From Streptomyces sp. SolWspMP-5a-2 (GTDB lineage: Bacteria; Actinomycetota; Actinomycetes; Streptomycetales; Streptomycetaceae): 47,147 nucleotides of DNA. The stretch's first letter is position 1; each line of letters opens with the position of its first letter. The translations under genes were made by a program, and so were the position numbers. Positions 24,891 to 33,219 of this stretch are shown one piece after another. The stretch covers positions 1 through 47,147 of the forward strand of contig NZ_FMCI01000224.1 of the NCBI RefSeq assembly GCF_900091845.1. The letters run 5' to 3'. The notes beneath the pieces are model-generated. The model searched no databases, was not told where the DNA came from, and saw nothing but the letters and a program-made list of their open reading frames with translations.

Positions 24891-27241
24891 TCACGCCGTC
24901 CGCGCCGTCCCCGTCCCCTTCTCCGCGTCCAGGGCGTACACGCAGCGGTCCTTGCTGCAGGCGTAGACCACGCCGTCGCGGACCACCGGTGAGCCGGTGA
25001 TCTCGCCGCCGGTGGCGAGCTTCCAGCGGAGGCGGCCGTCGTCGGCCTTCAGGGTGTAGAGCAGGTGGTCGGTGGAGCCGAAGTGGATGCGGCCCTCGGC
25101 GACCGCGGGGGCGCCCACGATCTCGCCGCCGGACTGGAACCGCCATTTGGGTGTACCGGTGACCGCGTCCAGGGTGTAGAGCCCCTTGCCGCTGCCGACG
25201 TGGACATGGCCGGCGGCGACCAGCACCGGGTCGACGGAGGCGCGGGACTCGGTGGCGATGCGCCAGCGGTCGCGGCCGTCGGTGGCGTCGAGGGCGTAGA
25301 CGGTGCCGAGGTAGTCGGCGAGGTAGACGCCGCCGCCGGTGACGGCCGGGCCCGGCACGAAGGCGGGCGGCGAGAGGAACGCGGCCGGGGCCTCGAAGTG
25401 CCACTTCACGTGCCCGGCGGCGACGTCGATGGCGAGCACCCGGGTGCCGGCCGAGACGTAGACGTACCCGTCGGGGGCGTGCGTGAGGCGCACCGGCACG
25501 CCGCCGCAGGAGGCCGCGTCGCCGATCGGGTAGGACCAGCGCTCGTCGCCGGTGCGGGCGTCCAGGGCGCGCAGCCGGGCGTCCTGCCAGATGTAGACGG
25601 TGCCGTCGTGGACGGCGGGGCCCGCCTCGGGCGACTCGAAGTCCGTCTGGCAGCCGGTGGCCTCCCAGAGCTTCTGGCCGCTGGACGCCTCCCACGCCTG
25701 GACCCCGCCGCCGCGGCTGCCGGTGACGACCGTGCCGCGGTCCGCCTGGATGGAGTACACCCAGGCGTCGGTGGACACCCGCCACAGGTCGCCGCCCTCG
25801 CGGGCCTCGAGCGCGAACAGGGTGGGGCCGTCGGAGGCGTGGATGCGGCCGTCGGCGACCGCCATGGACCAGGCGACGTCCCGGGTCTTGAAGCGGCGGC
25901 GGCCGGTCGCCACGTCCAGCGCGTGCACCTCGAAGGAGGTGACGTAGACGAGGTCGCCGTCGACGGACGGGGTGCCCCAGACGTCGTTCGACATCCGGAA
26001 CCGCCAGGGGCGCCAGGCGCCGTTGACGGTCTCCGGGGGCAGCGCGGGGGGCGTGGGGACGACGGGGTCCGCGCCGTTCACGCCGGGGCGCGGTTTGGAC
26101 CAGGAGGCGGCGAGCGCCGACTCGGGGGGCGGTGCCTTGACGGCGGCGGCGCGGACGTCCGAGACGCGCGGGCCGGGGCCGATCGGCACCTGGGCACCGG
26201 CCAGCCGGACCGGGCCAGGCGCCGGGGCGCCGACCGGACCGGGGGCGCCGGGACGACCGGGTCGTGCGAGGGCGGCGGCGGGATCGGCAGCGGCGCGGGA
26301 CGGCCGCCGCCGCGGGCGGGCGGCTGGCCGGGCTTCGGGGCGGGACGGCCGTTGCGGCGGGCCTCGATCAGCCCGACCGCGCGCTCCGGCAGCCACGCGG
26401 AGGCGGTGCCGCTGTCGTCCGACCCGGACCCGAACAGGTGCGGGGCGAGCTGCGACTGGAGGTCGGCCGGGTTGGGGCGGCCGGTGGCCTCCATCTGCAT
26501 GCAGGAGTCGATCAGCGGGCGCAGCTCGTCCGGCAGGCCCTCCAGGTCGGGCTCCTCGCGCAGCAGCATGAAGACCGTCTCGACCGGGTTGGCGCCGTGG
26601 AAGGGCGGGTGTCCGGTGGCGGCGAAGACCAGCATCGAGCCGAGCGAGAAGACATCGCTCGCGCCGGTCACGCTGCGTGAGTCCTTGGCCTGCTCGGGGG
26701 ACATGTAGGCGGGGGTGCCGACGGCGACGTTCGTCATCGTCAACCGGGTGTTGGAGACGCCGGAGGCGATGCCGAAGTCGATGACGCGCGGGCCGTCCTC
26801 GACGACGAGGACGTTCGACGGCTTGAGGTCGCGGTGGACCAGGCCCGCGCCGTGGATGGACTGGAGGGCCTCGGCGACCCCCGCCGCCAGCCAGCGCACG
26901 GCCTGGGCGGGCATCGGCCCGCACTCGTTCACTATCTCTTCCAGCGACGGCGCCGGGACGTAGGCGGTGGCCAGCCAGGGCACGGCCGCCCGGGGATCGG
27001 CGTCGACCACGGCCGCCGTGTAGAACCCGGAGACCGCGCGGGCCGCCTCCACCTCGCGGGTGAAGCGGACCCGGAACAACTGGTCCTCGGCGAGTTCCGT
27101 GCGCACCGTCTTGATCGCCACGCGCCGCCCGGACGCCGAGCGCGCGAGATAGACCAGCCCCATGCCGCCCGCACCCAGCCGTCCCAGCACCTCGAACGGC
27201 CCGATCCGCCGCGGATCGTGCTGCGTCAGCTGATCCACCAC
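24891..27241 (-). CDS. afsK: AfsK serine/threonine protein kinase with PQQ beta-propeller; apparent one-base frameshift
   Basis: The N-terminal part (GTG 27241, 'VVDQLTQHDPRRIG') is a complete Hanks-type kinase: 'LGRLGAGGMGLVYLA', K in 'VAIKT', 'HRDLKPSN', 'DFGIA' and 'TPAYMSPEQ'. A Pro-rich linker follows, and then, in another frame, a PQQ-like beta-propeller of repeated 'YALDA..G..RWR' blades to the stop at 24891. The kinase frame alone would stop at 26078. The span is 2351 bases; one added base gives 783 residues, close to the 799 of S. coelicolor AfsK, which phosphorylates AfsR. The switch lies around 26215-26290. Either an assembly indel or a real split gene. Upstream spacer 27242-27420 has no CTGAC operator. 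Confidence 0.85.
26215..26290 (-). other. Probable frameshift zone in afsK
   Basis: Kinase-frame sequence is AfsK-like to about 'PPPPSHDPVVPAPP'; the propeller frame is AfsK-like from about 'GPVRLAGAQVPIGPGPRV'. The step between them equals one missing base. Adding one C to the C5 run (GGGGG on the plus strand, 26241-26245) joins both parts smoothly. Confidence 0.6.
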
Positions 27242-27420
27242 TTGCCTGCCACCTCCCCGTACGGGCCGCGCCACCGACTTATGGGCACGACCCCGTGCAG
27301 CGTCTCACCACCGCACCGCCATGGCGGCACGCACCCTGATTCTTCCTGTCCGGGCCACAGGTTGCGAACCCGGGAACGAATCTGGGTGCCTCCCCCCATA
27401 CCGACACAAACAATGCCTGG

Positions 27421-28158
27421 TCAGCGCTGGAGAACGGCGAAGGACGCCCCTTGATTGTCGATGACGACCGCCACTTTTCCGTACGACGTCTCGAATGGCG
27501 GCACCTGCACCCGTCCGCCGAGCCGGACGGCGCTCCGTACGGCGGCCGCGCAGTCCTCCACCCGGAAGTGCACGACGAAGTGCGGGGGCATCTCGGCGGC
27601 GAACACCTCGCCGACCGCGGCCCGCCCGAAGTCGGGCTCCGCCCCGGGGCCGAACAGGGCGTCGTGGAAGAGGCCGCCGTAGAAGTCGTCGGCGGCCTCG
27701 GTGTCGCGCGCGTACAGCTCCGCCCAGGCGAACGTGCCGGGCTCGTGGCGGCGCCCGAAGCCGGGGTGCCGGCCGGGCTGCCAGAGCCCGAAGACGGCCC
27801 CCTCGGGGTCCGTGACCAGGGCGGTCACACCGAGGTCCGCGACCGGCAGCGGGGCGGTGACGACCTGTCCCCCGGCCGCCCAGACCCGGTCGGCGAGCGC
27901 CTCGGCGTCCGGGGTGGCGAAGTACACCGTCCAGACGGTGGGCATCCGCCCGTCCCGCTTCGGCGCGAGCGAGGCGACGGGCTCCCCGCCGAGCCGGGCC
28001 CACACGCCCGCGCCGGGGGCCTCGCGGTCGCCGGGCTCCCCGAAGGTCCACCCGAAGAGATCACCGTAGAACCGCTTGCCCGCGGCGACGTCGGGAAGCT
28101 GCGCGTCCACCCAGCAGGGGACGCCCTCTCCGTATGCGGATGCCCTGTTTTCGGCCAT
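27421..28158 (-). CDS. VOC (glyoxalase/bleomycin-resistance) family protein, two domains
   Basis: The 245-residue protein has two vicinal-oxygen-chelate modules in tandem: one starting 'GVPCWVDAQLPDVAAGKRFYGDLFGWTF' and one starting 'GTFAWAELYARDTEAADDFYGGLFHDALF'. Each ends with a strand such as 'TDPEGAVFGLWQPG' or 'IDNQGASFAVLQR'. The repeated 'FYGxLF' lead-in marks the family; metal ligands cannot be fixed with confidence. Substrate unknown. The ATG at 28158 has no clear ribosome site. The gene sits between afsK and the tetR gene, a position I believe is conserved in other Streptomyces. Confidence 0.85.
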   Translation of the reverse strand: MAENRASAYGEGVPCWVDAQLPDVAAGKRFYGDLFGWTFGEPGDREAPGAGVWARLGGEPVASLAPKRDGRMPTVWTVYFATPDAEALADRVWAAGGQVVTAPLPVADLGVTALVTDPEGAVFGLWQPGRHPGFGRRHEPGTFAWAELYARDTEAADDFYGGLFHDALFGPGAEPDFGRAAVGEVFAAEMPPHFVVHFRVEDCAAAVRSAVRLGGRVQVPPFETSYGKVAVVIDNQGASFAVLQR

Positions 28159-28280
28159 AGCGCCAAAGTAACGGCGACGCGCGCACCCCGCAGACCAGGC
28201 ACAGCCTCCTCCATCCCCTCGTGCACCCCATTTGCAGTCGGCCGAATCGCGCTCCCATCACCCCTCGGTAAGCTGACGGC

Positions 28281-28928
28281 ATGACAGGACAAGTGCGTAC
28301 CGTCGACGGCCGCGTGGCCGGCCGACGTGGGCAGGCGACCCGGCAGAAGCTGCTCGACTGCCTCAGCGAGATGCTCAGCTCCTCCCCCTACCGGGACGTC
28401 AAGGTCATCGATGTCGCCCGGAAGGCGGGGACTTCGCCCGCGACCTTCTACCAGTACTTCCCGGACGTCGAGGGTGCCGTCCTGGAGATCGCCGATCAAA
28501 TGGCCGCCGAGGGAGCCGGGTTGACCGAGCTGCTGGCCGGCCGCAGCTGGGTGGGAAAGGCCGGCTGGCAGACAGCGCAGGAACTCGTGGACGGCTTCCT
28601 GGAGTTCTGGCGGAAGAACGACGCCATCCTCAGGGTCGTGGACCTCGGCGCGGCCGAGGGCGACAAGCGGTTCTACAAGATCCGGATGAAGATCCTCAAC
28701 TCCGTGAACAACTCCCTGGCCGACTCCGTCGCGGAGTTGCAGGCCAAGGGCAGGGTCGACAAGGACGTGAACCCGGCGGCGGTCGCCGGTTCGCTGGTCG
28801 CGATGCTCGCGGCGGTCGCCTCGCACCAGAAGGGGTTCCAGAGCTGGGGTGTGAAGCAGGCCGAACTGAAGCCGAACCTGGCGCTGTTGGTCCATCTGGG
28901 CGTGACCGGCAAGAAGCCGACGAAGTAG
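28281..28928 (+). CDS. TetR-family transcriptional regulator
   Basis: The 215-residue protein has an N-terminal helix-turn-helix at about residues 18-64 ('RQKLLDCLSEMLSSSPYRDVKVIDVARKAGTSPATFYQYFPDVEGAVLEIA') and an all-helical ligand domain after it, with many aromatic and Lys residues ('FYKIRMKILNSVNNSLADSV'). It is the only TetR-type regulator in the window and so a candidate for the shared CTGAC-type operator, although no copy lies in its own promoter and it belongs to the afsK neighbourhood. No ribosome site precedes the ATG; TAAGCT at 28269-28274 would place the transcript start at the ATG, suggesting a leaderless mRNA. Confidence 0.9.
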   Translation: MTGQVRTVDGRVAGRRGQATRQKLLDCLSEMLSSSPYRDVKVIDVARKAGTSPATFYQYFPDVEGAVLEIADQMAAEGAGLTELLAGRSWVGKAGWQTAQELVDGFLEFWRKNDAILRVVDLGAAEGDKRFYKIRMKILNSVNNSLADSVAELQAKGRVDKDVNPAAVAGSLVAMLAAVASHQKGFQSWGVKQAELKPNLALLVHLGVTGKKPTK

Positions 28929-28961
28929 CCGTACGGACGGCTGCCGGCTCAAGTCCTGTCT

Positions 28962-29004
28962 GGCAGGCGGTGGTGGCCCCGGCCTGGGGCGGCCGCCGCC
29001 TGCC
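28962..29004 (+). terminator. Compound hairpin after the tetR gene
   Basis: An outer 9-bp stem, GGCAGGCGG (28962-28970) with CCGCCTGCC (28996-29004), encloses an inner GCCCC/GGGGC hairpin (28976-28980 and 28986-28990). It begins 34 bp after the tetR stop. Confidence 0.5.
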
Positions 29005-29094
29005 GCGCTGTTGTCCGGGGGCCCGCACCCGCCCGGCGGACGGCGGGGGGGCACGCGCTTTGCGCCCGCGCGCCGGGCGTGCTTGGCTCGCCCG

Positions 29095-29763
29095 ATGAAC
29101 CTACTGCTCACGGCGGCCGGCCTGCGCAACGAGACGCTGCGCGACGCCCTGCGGGACATGCTGGGAAAGCCGTTCGGCTCGGCGAACGTCGTGTTCGTCC
29201 CGACGGCGTCGGTCGCCGAGCCCGGGGACCACGGGTGGTTCGTGGAGGACCTGAACCGGCTGCGCAGCCTCGGCTGGCGGGAGTTCGACGTCCTGGAGCT
29301 GAACGGCCTGCCCCGCACGACGGTGCTCGACCGGCTGCTGCACGCCGACGCCGTCTACGTGGAGGGCGGCAGCCACTACCACCTCGCGCGCAGCATCACC
29401 GGCAACGGCCTGGCCGACGGGTTCCTGGAGGCGCTGCGGGACCGGGTCTACGTGGGGGTCAGCGCCGGTTCGATGATCTTCAGCAAGCGCCTCGACGAGC
29501 GCTCCGCCGACGTCATCGGGGACACCGCGGACCTGCACGCGCTCGGCGCGACGACCGTGGCCCCGCCGTTCGGCCTCTTCGACTGGTACCTCAAGCCCCA
29601 CCTGTACTCGCCGGACTTCCCCGAGCGGGACGACGCCTGGGCCGACCGCATCGCCGCGCGGGCCGACTTCCCGATCTACTTCATCGACGACGACACGGCC
29701 GTCCGGGTCAGGGACGGCGAGCCGGACGTGATCTCCGAGGGCCGCTGGCGGTTCTGCCCCTGA
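29095..29763 (+). CDS. Peptidase E-like (S51 family) protein
   Basis: The 222-residue protein has the class-I glutamine-amidotransferase-like fold of dipeptidase E and cyanophycinase: 'LLLTAAGLRN' first strand, 'VVFVPTASV', 'DAVYVEGGSHYHLA' and the nucleophile elbow 'GVSAGSMIF' with the catalytic Ser. 'YFIDDDTAVRVRDG' matches the loop following the His region. Family members cleave Asp-Xaa dipeptides. The ATG at 29095 begins exactly at the first strand; an in-frame start 84 bases upstream would add a Gly/Arg-rich non-conserved stretch. No clear ribosome site. It is flanked by unrelated genes and has no CTGAC-type operator. Confidence 0.82.
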   Translation: MNLLLTAAGLRNETLRDALRDMLGKPFGSANVVFVPTASVAEPGDHGWFVEDLNRLRSLGWREFDVLELNGLPRTTVLDRLLHADAVYVEGGSHYHLARSITGNGLADGFLEALRDRVYVGVSAGSMIFSKRLDERSADVIGDTADLHALGATTVAPPFGLFDWYLKPHLYSPDFPERDDAWADRIAARADFPIYFIDDDTAVRVRDGEPDVISEGRWRFCP

Positions 29764-29790
29764 TCTCCGGCCGGGCGGCGCCCGCGCGGC

Positions 29791-30995
29791 TCACACCCGC
29801 ACCTCCCCTCCCCCGAAGAGCAGCGCCGCCTCCGCCGACCGGGCCCGCAAGCGGTGCGCGGGGCCGAACAGCAGCTCGTCGCCCGCCGCGCGCTTGAAGT
29901 ACAGGTGCGCCTCGTGCTCCCAGGTGAACCCGATCCCGCCGTGCAGCTGGATGCCCTCGGCCGCGGCGCACCGCAGCGCGTCCAGCGCCTGGGCGAGGGC
30001 GAGGCCGCCGACCCGTCCTGCGGCCCCGCCCGCCCGCTCCCCCGCCCCGGTCGCCCAGGCCGCGTAGTACGCCGCCGAGCGGGCCGCCTGGAGACGGACG
30101 TGGACGTCGGCCAGCCGGTGCTTGACCGCCTGGAAGGAGCCGATCGGGCGGCCGAACTGCTCGCGCCGCGCCACGTGTTCGACCGTCCGCTCCAGGGCCC
30201 GCCCGGCCGCCCCGACGGCCTCGCAGGCGAGCACGGTCGCCGCCAGGTCCCCGGTGGCGGCCAGCGCCCCGAGCACGTCGGCGTCCTCCCCGCCCAGCAA
30301 CTCCGCCCCGGCCTGCCGCAGTTGCACCCGGGCCTGGGGCCGGGTGGCGTCCAGGGCGGTGCGCCGCGTCCTGGTCACCCCGGGCGCGTCCCCCGGCACC
30401 AGGAACAGGAGCGTCCTGGAGCGGGCGAACCCGCCGGTGTGCGCGGCGACCAGCAGCAGCCCGGCGCTGTGCCCGTCGAGCACCTGGTCCGCCTCCCCGT
30501 ACAGCCGCCACCCGGTGTCCGTCCGCCCGGCCTGCACGCCCCCCGCGCGGCCCCGCCCGCCCACGCGCCGCCGTTGCCGCCGGTCAGGGCGAGGGCGGTG
30601 GCCAGGTCGCGGCCCGGCACGGCGAGGGCGGCGGTGAGGTCGCCCGCGGCCAGCCGGGGCAGCAGGCGGGCGCGCTGCTCCCCGGTGCCGAGGGCGAGCA
30701 GCAGCGGGGCGGCGAGCACGGCGGTGGCCAGCAGCGGGGAGGGGGCGAGGGCCCGGCCGGTCTCCTCGCAGGCCAGGGCCAGGTCGGCGACGGGGCAGCC
30801 GACGCCGCCGTACCGCTCGGGGAGGGCGAGGCCCGGCAGCCCGAGCCGTTCGGCGAGGTCGGCCCAGAGGGCGGGGTCGTGGCCCTGCGGCCGGTCGACG
30901 GCGGCGCGCAGCTCCTCGGGGCCGCAGCGGGCGCGCAGGAGGTCGCGCAGGGTGCGGCGGATCTCGTCCTGTTCGGCGGTGAAGCTGGCGTCCAT
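29791..30995 (-). CDS. Acyl-CoA dehydrogenase, apparent one-base frameshift
   Basis: The FAD enzyme would oxidise an acyl-CoA at the alpha-beta bond. The N-terminal half (ATG 30995, GGAGGG ribosome site) reads 'ASFTAEQDEIRRTLRDLL' to 'GRDLATALALTGGNGG'; the C-terminal half, in another frame, reads 'TDTGWRLYGEADQVLDG' to 'REQFGRPIGSFQAVKHRLADV' and 'GIQLHGGIGFTWEHEAHLYFKRA'. The break coincides with a run of six C on the plus strand (30539-30544); one more base restores 1206 bases and 401 residues. Either a pseudogene or an assembly indel. Sequence style is that of steroid/alicyclic acyl-CoA dehydrogenases (ChsE-like). It is divergent from a lipid-transfer thiolase with an operator between. 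Confidence 0.82.
30539..30544 (-). other. Homopolymer C6 at the frameshift of the acyl-CoA dehydrogenase
   Basis: Reading the minus strand, the frame before this run encodes the N-terminal half and the frame after it encodes the C-terminal half. Adding one base to the run joins them, as expected for a homopolymer indel. Confidence 0.65.
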
Positions 30996-31011
30996 GGCAC
31001 TTCCCTCCGGA

Positions 31012-31028
31012 TCTGACGGTCCGTCATA
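31012..31028. promoter_or_regulatory. CTGAC-type palindromic operator, copy 6
   Basis: TCTGACG-GTC-CGTCATA lies 16 bp before the acyl-CoA dehydrogenase ATG (minus) and 50 bp before the thiolase ATG (plus). Its right end runs into TATTAG, a likely -10 box for the plus-strand gene. Confidence 0.78.
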
Positions 31029-31078
31029 TTAGGAGCCGGGGCACGAGTTGGACAGAGCAGCGAGGGAGGTGGCCGTAC

Positions 31079-32260
31079 ATGGCTGCGGTCGTGGCATCGG
31101 GCGGCAGGCGGGTCGCGGTGGTGGGGGCGGCGCTGTCCGACTGCGGCCGCCTGGACGAGGCGACCCCGTACGCGCTGCACGCGCAGGCGGCCCGCAGGGC
31201 GCTGGCCGACGCGGGGCTCGACCGGCGGCACGTGAACGGCTTCGGCTCGGCGGGCCTCGGCACCCTGGCGCCGGTCGAGGTGGCCGAGTACCTGGGCCTG
31301 CGTCCCACCTGGGTCGACTCCACCGCGGTCGGCGGCTCGACCTGGGAGGTGATGGCCGCGCACGCGGCGGACGCGATCGCCGCGGGCCACGCGGAGGCGG
31401 TGCTGCTGGTCTACGGCTCCACCGCCCGCGCCGACATCCGGGCGGGCCGCCGCACCGGCGACCTCTCCTTCGGCGCCCGCGGGCCGTTGCAGTTCGAGGT
31501 CCCCTACGGGCACACGCTGATCGCCAAGTACGCGATGGCGGCCCGCCGCCACATGATCGAACACGGCACCACCGTCGAGCAGTTGGCGCGGGTCGCGGTG
31601 GACGCGCGGGCGAACGCGGCGCTGAACCCGGAGGCGATGTTCCGCACCCCGCTCACCGTGGACGAGGTGCTGGCCGGGCCGATGATCGCCGACCCGTTCA
31701 CCAAGCTGCACTGCTGCCTGCGCTCCGACGGCGGGGCGGCGGTGCTGCTGGCGGCCGAGGAGTACGCGCGCGACTGCCGGACCGCGCCGGTCTGGGTGCT
31801 GGGCACCGGCGAGCACGTCTCGCACGCGGCGATGTCGCAGTGGCCCGACTTCACGGTCTCCCCGGCGGCGGTCAGCGGCAGGCTGGCCTTCGAGCGGGCC
31901 GGGGTCGGCCCGGGGGAGATGGACTTCGCCGAACTGTACGACGCCTTCACGTACATGACCCTGGTGACGCTGGAGGACCTCGGCTTCTGCGCCAAGGGCG
32001 AGGGCGGGGCGTTCGTGGAGGGCGGACGGCTGCGGGTGGCGGGCGGGGAGCTGCCGGTGAACACCGACGGCGGCGGCCTCTCCTGCCAGCACCCCGGCAT
32101 GCGGGGCCTGTTCCTGCTGGTGGAGGCGGTGCGGCAACTGCGCGGGGAGGCGGGGGCCCGGCAGGTGCGGGGCCGCGACGGGGAGATCGCCCGGCTGGGG
32201 GTGGCGTCGGGGACCGGGGGATGGTTCTGCTCGTCGGGAACGGTGGTGCTGGGCAAGTGA
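31079..32260 (+). CDS. Second lipid-transfer protein-type thiolase (Ltp family)
   Basis: The 393-residue protein has the Ltp pattern: 'VAVVGAALSDCGRL', 'VDSTAVGGSTWEVMAAHAADAI' where thiolases carry the first catalytic Cys (here Ser-Thr, so no Cys), 'MDFAELYDAFTYMTLVTLEDLGFCAKGEGGAF' with candidate active-site Tyr residues, and 'NTDGGGLSCQHPGMRG' with the His. Loss of the Cys favours an aldolase-like over a thiolytic role. It has a good ribosome site (GGGAGG) before ATG 31079. Unlike the copy at 21844 it has no adjacent DUF35 gene; the nearest is at 33947-34345, in a unit with the same operator type, and may be its partner. Confidence 0.87.
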   Translation: MAAVVASGGRRVAVVGAALSDCGRLDEATPYALHAQAARRALADAGLDRRHVNGFGSAGLGTLAPVEVAEYLGLRPTWVDSTAVGGSTWEVMAAHAADAIAAGHAEAVLLVYGSTARADIRAGRRTGDLSFGARGPLQFEVPYGHTLIAKYAMAARRHMIEHGTTVEQLARVAVDARANAALNPEAMFRTPLTVDEVLAGPMIADPFTKLHCCLRSDGGAAVLLAAEEYARDCRTAPVWVLGTGEHVSHAAMSQWPDFTVSPAAVSGRLAFERAGVGPGEMDFAELYDAFTYMTLVTLEDLGFCAKGEGGAFVEGGRLRVAGGELPVNTDGGGLSCQHPGMRGLFLLVEAVRQLRGEAGARQVRGRDGEIARLGVASGTGGWFCSSGTVVLGK

Positions 32261-32282
32261 ACAGCCCCCCGCCGCGTCCGGC

Positions 32283-32346
32283 GGCTCCCGGGAGCCGACG
32301 GCCCACCGCCCGCACCGCCCCGGCCCGCCCGCTCCCCCAGCGGGCC
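32283..32346. terminator. Two hairpins between convergent thiolase and PdxH-like genes
   Basis: A 16-bp perfect palindrome CGGCTCCCGGGAGCCG (32283-32298) and a second stem GGCCCGC/GCGGGCC (32322-32328 and 32340-32346) lie in the 138-bp convergent spacer, suited to stopping transcription from both sides. Confidence 0.55.
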
Positions 32347-32362
32347 GCTCCCCCGGGGGAAC

Positions 32363-32402
32363 GGCCGGTCGGTGCCGGTCAGGGCCGGTCGGTGCCGGTC
32401 AG
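32363..32402. repeat. 20-bp exact tandem duplication at a stop codon
   Basis: GGCCGGTCGGTGCCGGTCAG occurs twice head to tail (32363-32382 and 32383-32402). The second copy contains the stop codon of the PdxH-like gene, so the duplication is recent and does not alter the protein. Confidence 0.7.
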
Positions 32403-33124
32403 GGCCAGAGCAGCACCCGGCGCCAGCCGCCGCCGTCCGCGCCGGTGCCCCCGCCGGTGCCGTCCGCGCCGGTGCCGTCCCCGCCGTCCTCCCGCGTCTC
32501 GTAGCGCAGCCGGACGTGGCGGCGGTCCGGGTCGCCCTGGAAGAACTCCACCTCGGTGGGGCGCAGCCGGTACAGGGTCCAGGTGGGCGCCGGGGTCCGC
32601 GGGTCGGAGTCGGCCTGCTCCCACGCCTCCCGCGAGCGGCGCTCCAGCGTGCCGAGGGAGTCGAGGGGCTCGCTCTGCCGTCCGGTGAGGGCCGCCGCCA
32701 GCGCGCCGGTCGACCGGGCGTGCAGATCGGCCTGGCCCTCCCCGGACGGCGCCGCTTCGACCGGCCCGCGCACCCGCACCTGGCGGCCGAGGACCGGCCA
32801 GTACAGGACGAGGGCCGCGTACGGCAGGGCGGCCAGTTGACGGCCCTTGCGGCTGGTCGCGTGGGAGGCGAAGGCCCAGCCGTCGGCGTCCGCGCCGTGC
32901 AGCATGACGATCCGGGCGTCGGGGCGGCCGTCCGCGTCGGTCGTGGCCAGCGACATGGTGTGCGGCTCGGGCTGTCCGGCCGCGACCGCGTCCGCGAACC
33001 AGCGCGCGAAGAGGACGAGCGGGTCGGCGGGGGCCGCGGCGGGGTCGAAGGGGCGCAGCTCGGTGGCGTCGGGGGGCCAGACGCGGAGCGTCCGGAGCAG
33101 GGCGTGGAGATCGGTTGCCGGCAT
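32399..33124 (-). CDS. Pyridoxamine 5'-phosphate oxidase-family protein (PdxH-like)
   Basis: The 241-residue FMN-binding split-barrel protein has 'DPLVLFARWFADAVAAGQPEPHTMSLATTDADGRPDARIVMLHG', 'FASHATSRKGRQLAALPYAALVLYW', 'RQVRVRGPVE' and a closing 'WTLYRLRPTEVEFFQGDPDRRHVRLRYE...WRRVLLWP', the order seen in PdxH, which oxidises pyridoxamine phosphate to PLP. A Gly/Asp/Thr-rich insert of about 20 residues lies just before the last strand and is encoded by short GC repeats. ATG 33124 begins at 'MPATDLHALLRTL'; a longer frame upstream is a shadow. It may be a true PLP synthase or a related FMN/F420 enzyme. No shared operator upstream. Confidence 0.82.
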   Translation of the reverse strand: MPATDLHALLRTLRVWPPDATELRPFDPAAAPADPLVLFARWFADAVAAGQPEPHTMSLATTDADGRPDARIVMLHGADADGWAFASHATSRKGRQLAALPYAALVLYWPVLGRQVRVRGPVEAAPSGEGQADLHARSTGALAAALTGRQSEPLDSLGTLERRSREAWEQADSDPRTPAPTWTLYRLRPTEVEFFQGDPDRRHVRLRYETREDGGDGTGADGTGGGTGADGGGWRRVLLWP

Positions 33125-33219
33125 GTGCCGAGTATCACTCGCCGACCGTCCCGTCCCGGCCCCTCCGGTCGCGGAACCCGTGTCGGCCTCCTCGCGCCGT
33201 CCCGGCCGCGGGGTCCCTG

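Noticed and set aside
28272..28288. GCTGACG half site at the tetR start
   Set aside because: The second half (TGACAGG) does not form the palindrome.
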